The position numbers and the translations under genes are program-made. The notes beneath the pieces were generated by a model. That model saw only the letters and a program-made list of their open reading frames with translations. It was not told the origin of the DNA and did not search any database. From positions 4,897,501 through 4,961,500 of the forward strand of contig CAUEEP010000743.1 of assembly GCA_958450365.1 (NCBI GenBank): a stretch of DNA of 64,000 bases, read 5' to 3'. Source of the DNA: Mesorhabditis belari. Its lineage: Eukaryota > Nematoda > Chromadorea > Rhabditida > Rhabditidae. Positions 59,901-64,000 of this stretch are shown piece after piece. Position 1 is the stretch's first letter. Each line of letters starts with the position of its first letter.

Positions 59901-62900
59901 CATCGGGTCCGACCACTTGAATAACTGTTGTGGTTGATGTGTCTGGCAGCACGATATCCGGCTTGGTGGTGGGCCATACGTACTCGCCACGTTCGTTTAT
60001 GGCTAGAACTTGATCATCGGGGCCAATGGGTTTGCCTTCATCGTTTTCCTTAATGATCGAGCCGTCATCGGCGATGAATTGACCGCTTTCGATTGTTGGC
60101 AAGAGGGAACCATCATCTTCACGAACGATCGCCGTTCTTTCAGTCGGCAGTTCATGCGTTGGCAGAGCTGTTGGCTCAGTGGGCACAAACACATAGCGCC
60201 CCTCGCCATCAGTTGGCAGCACCTCGCCAGCTGGAGAAAGCGGGCGCCCTTCGTCATCGGTGACCAATGGTCGTCCCTCTGGATCAAGCGGAGCTCCTGA
60301 TGCATCCGTCGGCAATGGAGTCTGGTCTGGTCCCACAACGACAATGATTTGTTTCGTAGCTGTCGTGGTTTCGGGTTCTGGTTCTGGGGTAACAAGCACC
60401 CATTGACCGGAGTTGTCGGTTGGCAGAACCTCTCCATCAAATCCAATAGGCTTGCCCTCGTCGTCACGTGAAATTGGAGTGCCGTCGTCAAGGATGTATT
60501 CGCCAGTGGAATCCGTAGCGAGTGGCGTTCCATCAGGCCAAACAACTGGGATTCGCGTTCTACCCGTCTCATCGGTGGGCAACACCTTGCTTGTCACTTC
60601 GGGTTCGGCAGTTCCAATGAAGACATGTCGTCCCTCGCTGTCAGTCGGCAGAAGTTCACCACTGGGATCAACGGGCAATCCATCGGCGTTGGTTGGCACG
60701 GGTTCACCGTCTGGTCCAACGTGTCTTCCGCTTGCATCAGTAGGCAGTGGTGTTCCATCAGGACCCACAACAACGATGATTGGTGTTGGCTCCTCGGTGC
60801 TCGGCTCAATGTAGATGTACTTTCCGGTGGCATCAGTTGGCAGAACTTCACCATCGGCTCCAATTGGCTCGCCTTGGTCGTTTTGCGTGACCACTTCGCC
60901 GTTGTCAGCTACATGGTGTCCAGTGGAGTCGGTGGGCAGCAACTGTCCATCGGGGCGGTGCACAGGAGCGATCGAGTTTCCATATTGATCAGTTGGCGTT
61001 GGTGGCTCGGTTGGTGCGGCTTCAGTAGTAGTGGTGGGCTCAGCAGTTGGTATATAGACGAATCGACCACTATCATCGGTGGAAAGCACTTGGCCCTCGA
61101 CATCGACCGGTTGTCCCTGAAGATTTGTTGGAATTGGCTCTCCCTGAGCATCAACGGTCGCTCCACTTGCATCAGTGGGTAGCGGTGTTCCATCAGGGCC
61201 GACAATGATCGTAAGTGGTGTTGGCTCCTCGGTTGGCTCCTCGGTGCTCGGCTCAATGTAGATGTACTTTCCGGTGGCATCAGTTGGCAGAACCTCACCA
61301 TCTGTTCCAATTGGCTCGCCTTGATCATTTTGTGTGATCACCTCGCCGCTGTCGGATACATGATGTCCAGTCGAGTCGGTAGGCAGCAACTGTCCATCAG
61401 GACGGTGCACGGGAGTGATTTGATTGCCGTGCTCATCGGTTGGCTTCGTTTCTTGAGTTGTCGTGGGCTCAGCAATTGGTATGTAGACAAATCGACCACT
61501 ATCATCGGTGGGAAGCACTTGCCCCTCGGCATCGACTGGTTGTCCGGCAACGTTTGTTGGAATAGTTTCTCCTTCCGCATCAACCACGGCTCCACTTGAA
61601 TCTGTGGGCAGAGGTGTTCCATCGGGTCCGACCACTTGAATAACTGTTGTGGTTGATGTGTCTGGCAGCACGATATCCGGCTTGGTGGTGGGCCATACGT
61701 ACTCGCCACGTTCGTTTATGGCTAGAACTTGATCATCGGGGCCAATGGGTTTGCCTTCATCGTTTTCCTTAATGATCGAGCCGTCATCGGCGATGAATTG
61801 ACCGCTTTCGATTGTTGGCAAGAGGGAACCATCATCTTCACGAACGATCGCCGTTCTTTCAGTCGGCAGTTCATGCGTTGGCAGAGCTGTTGGCTCAGTG
61901 GGCACAAACACATAGCGCCCCTCGCCATCAGTTGGCAGCACCTCGCCAGCTGGAGAAAGCGGGCGCCCTTCGTCATCGGTGACCAATGGTCGTCCCTCTG
62001 GATCAAGCGGAGCTCCTGATGCATCCGTCGGCAATGGAGTCTGGTCTGGTCCCACAACGACAATGATTTGTTTCGTAGCTGTCGTGGTTTCGGGTTCTGG
62101 TTCTGGGGTAACAAGCACCCATTGACCGGAGTTGTCGGTTGGCAGAACCTCTCCATCAAATCCAATAGGCTTGCCCTCGTCGTCACGTGAAATTGGAGTG
62201 CCGTCGTCAAGGATGTATTCGCCAGTGGAATCCGTAGCGAGTGGCGTTCCATCAGGCCAAACAACTGGGATTCGCGTTCTACCCGTCTCATCGGTGGGCA
62301 ACACCTTGCTTGTCACTTCGGGTTCGGCAGTTCCAATGAAGACATGTCGTCCCTCGCTGTCAGTCGGCAGAAGTTCACCACTGGGATCAACGGGCAATCC
62401 ATCGGCGTTGGTTGGCACGGGTTCACCGTCTGGTCCAACGTGTCTTCCGCTTGCATCAGTAGGCAGTGGTGTTCCATCAGGACCCACAACAACGATGATT
62501 GGTGTTGGCTCCTCGGTGCTCGGCTCAATGTAGATGTACTTTCCGGTGGCATCAGTTGGCAGAACTTCACCATCGGCTCCAATTGGCTCGCCTTGGTCGT
62601 TTTGCGTGACCACTTCGCCGTTGTCAGCTACATGGTGTCCAGTGGAGTCGGTGGGCAGCAACTGTCCATCGGGGCGGTGCACAGGAGCGATCGAGTTTCC
62701 ATATTGATCAGTTGGCGTTGGTGGCTCGGTTGGTGCGGCTTCAGTAGTAGTGGTGGGCTCAGCAGTTGGTATATAGACGAATCGACCACTATCATCGGTG
62801 GAAAGCACTTGGCCCTCGACATCGACCGGTTGTCCCTGAAGATTTGTTGGAATTGGCTCTCCCTGAGCATCAACGGTCGCTCCACTTGCATCAGTGGGTA

Positions 62901-64000
62901 GCGGTGTTCCATCAGGGCCGACAATGATCGTAAGTGGTGTTGGCTCCTCGGTTGGCTCCTCGGTGCTCGGCTCAATGTAGATGTACTTTCCGGTGGCATC
63001 AGTTGGCAGAACCTCACCATCTGTTCCAATTGGCTCGCCTTGATCATTTTGTGTGATCACCTCGCCGCTGTCGGATACATGATGTCCAGTCGAGTCGGTA
63101 GGCAGCAACTGTCCATCAGGACGGTGCACGGGAGTGATTTGATTGCCGTGCTCATCGGTTGGCTTCGTTTCTTGAGTTGTCGTGGGCTCAGCAATTGGTA
63201 TGTAGACAAATCGACCACTATCATCGGTGGGAAGCACTTGCCCCTCGGCATCGACTGGTTGTCCGGCAACGTTTGTTGGAATAGTTTCTCCTTCCGCATC
63301 AACCACGGCTCCACTTGAATCTGTGGGCAGAGGTGTTCCATCGGGTCCGACCACTTGAATAACTGTTGTGGTTGATGTGTCTGGCAGCACGATATCCGGC
63401 TTGGTGGTGGGCCATACGTACTCGCCACGTTCGTTTATGGCTAGAACTTGATCATCGGGGCCAATGGGTTTGCCTTCATCGTTTTCCTTAATGATCGAGC
63501 CGTCATCGGCGATGAATTGACCGCTTTCGATTGTTGGCAAGAGGGAACCATCATCTTCACGAACGATCGCCGTTCTTTCAGTCGGCAGTTCATGCGTTGG
63601 CAGAGCTGTTGGCTCAGTGGGCACAAACACATAGCGCCCCTCGCCATCAGTTGGCAGCACCTCGCCAGCTGGAGAAAGCGGGCGCCCTTCGTCATCGGTG
63701 ACCAATGGTCGTCCCTCTGGATCAAGCGGAGCTCCTGATGCATCCGTCGGCAATGGAGTCTGGTCTGGTCCCACAACGACAATGATTTGTTTCGTAGCTG
63801 TCGTGGTTTCGGGTTCTGGTTCTGGGGTAACAAGCACCCATTGACCGGAGTTGTCGGTTGGCAGAACCTCTCCATCAAATCCAATAGGCTTGCCCTCGTC
63901 GTCACGTGAAATTGGAGTGCCGTCGTCAAGGATGTATTCGCCAGTGGAATCCGTAGCGAGTGGCGTTCCATCAGGCCAAACAACTGGGATTCGCGTTCTA
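53919..64000 (-). CDS. dig-1: Giant DIG-1-like extracellular matrix protein, C-terminal part
   Basis: The gene runs past the right edge. A huge exon (58387 to beyond 64000) encodes PTD-rich repeats and the start of a vWA domain. Then 57737-57846, 57600-57693, 57391-57492, 57186-57296, 56997-57139, 56861-56952, 56669-56780, 56514-56626, 56267-56420, 56034-56202, 55863-55996, 55700-55822, 55524-55646, 55303-55451, 55131-55237, 55007-55086, 54829-54965, 54616-54782, 54458-54518, 54282-54417, 54083-54170, 53919-54011. These give three vWA-like domains ([33 protein letters not shown]), a Thr-rich linker, an FN3 domain (TSVSVSWTC), a Cys-rich segment, a Ca-binding EGF ([12 protein letters not shown]) and a short tail. 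The set matches C. elegans DIG-1, a basement-membrane giant that keeps neurons in place. The symbol is inferred from architecture. Confidence 0.75.
57858..58268. mobile_element. MITE subtype D
   Basis: Ends CCGTAAATACTCTAATAGAAG and ATTAGAGTATTTACCG, TA-flanked, in the intron after the giant exon. The ends match subtype A for the first 12 bases; the interior differs. Confidence 0.75.
59090..64000 (-). repeat. 1719-bp coding tandem repeat, almost three copies
   Basis: Sequence starting GGCTCAATGTAGATGTACTT recurs at 60809 and 62528, a period of exactly 1719 bp (573 codons), and the third copy continues past the edge. Copies appear identical by eye over long stretches. Each unit encodes many variants of a shorter motif of the type [14 protein letters not shown] with GEPIPTN and [16 protein letters not shown]. 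The more diverged PTD units at 58690-59089 lie outside the array. Confidence 0.95.

Noticed and set aside
58501..63983. Many long open frames antisense to or out of frame with the giant exon
   Set aside because: They repeat at the same 1719-bp period as the coding repeat and are shadows of its biased codons.
1..64000. CRISPR arrays, bacterial operons or phage genes
   Set aside because: All coding sequence is spliced and animal-like; regular repeats here are satellites, MITEs or coding repeats.

Overview
The window is nuclear DNA from a rhabditid-type nematode that is probably not C. elegans itself. The genes are split into many short exons by introns of about 40-60 bp with TTTCAG/TTTTAG acceptors. 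Several starts sit just 3' of a trans-splice-like acceptor. The gene set is animal and nematode-specific: a TWK potassium channel, an SXP/RAL-2 secreted protein, a BLI-3-type dual oxidase and a DIG-1-like matrix giant. Exon models were read by hand. The six models wholly inside the window with a single start each sum to a whole number of codons: 558, 556, 309, 394, 1513, 755 and 117 aa for seven proteins including the TWK isoform; the GRAF tail adds 405 aa.

Layout, left to right. 1-2798 (+): 3' half of a GRAF/oligophrenin-type RhoGAP with a C-terminal SH3. 3686-6176 (+): CDK5RAP1-type tRNA methylthiotransferase. 7446-13855 (-), with an alternative first exon at 15753-15834: two-pore TWK K+ channel. 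18663-20296 (+): secreted SXP/RAL-2 (DUF148) protein with a Gly/Gln-rich tail, convergent with 20448-23537 (-), a globin with a long Ser/Pro-rich tail. 23.5-29.5 kb is a repeat-rich gap. 29478-41573 (-): 45-exon dual oxidase (bli-3). 42880-47108 (-): WDR60, the dynein-2 intermediate chain. 47809-47880: degenerate tRNA. 49653-50704 (-): UBL3, a prenylated ubiquitin-fold protein. 53919-64000 and beyond (-): C-terminal part of a giant DIG-1-like extracellular protein (PTD repeats, three vWA-like domains, FN3, EGF), open at the right edge.

The genes do not form a pathway. Two of them are linked by theme: the dual oxidase cross-links cuticle collagens and the DIG-1-like giant belongs to basement-membrane or extracellular matrix.

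Mobile DNA is dense and mostly intronic or intergenic. I see a superfamily of miniature elements sharing the end CCGTA and a TA target duplication (eight copies, four subtypes), Tc1-like palindromic elements, tRNA-derived SINEs in four different genes, a TTAA element, an element with an 8-bp target duplication beside a Merlin-like transposase relic, and a mariner relic. The strongest items for a second look are the 1719-bp near-identical coding repeats in the giant exon (59090-64000), a duplicated dual-oxidase exon with intact splice sites that would act as a poison exon, and a globin exon whose donor lies in a dispersed repeat.
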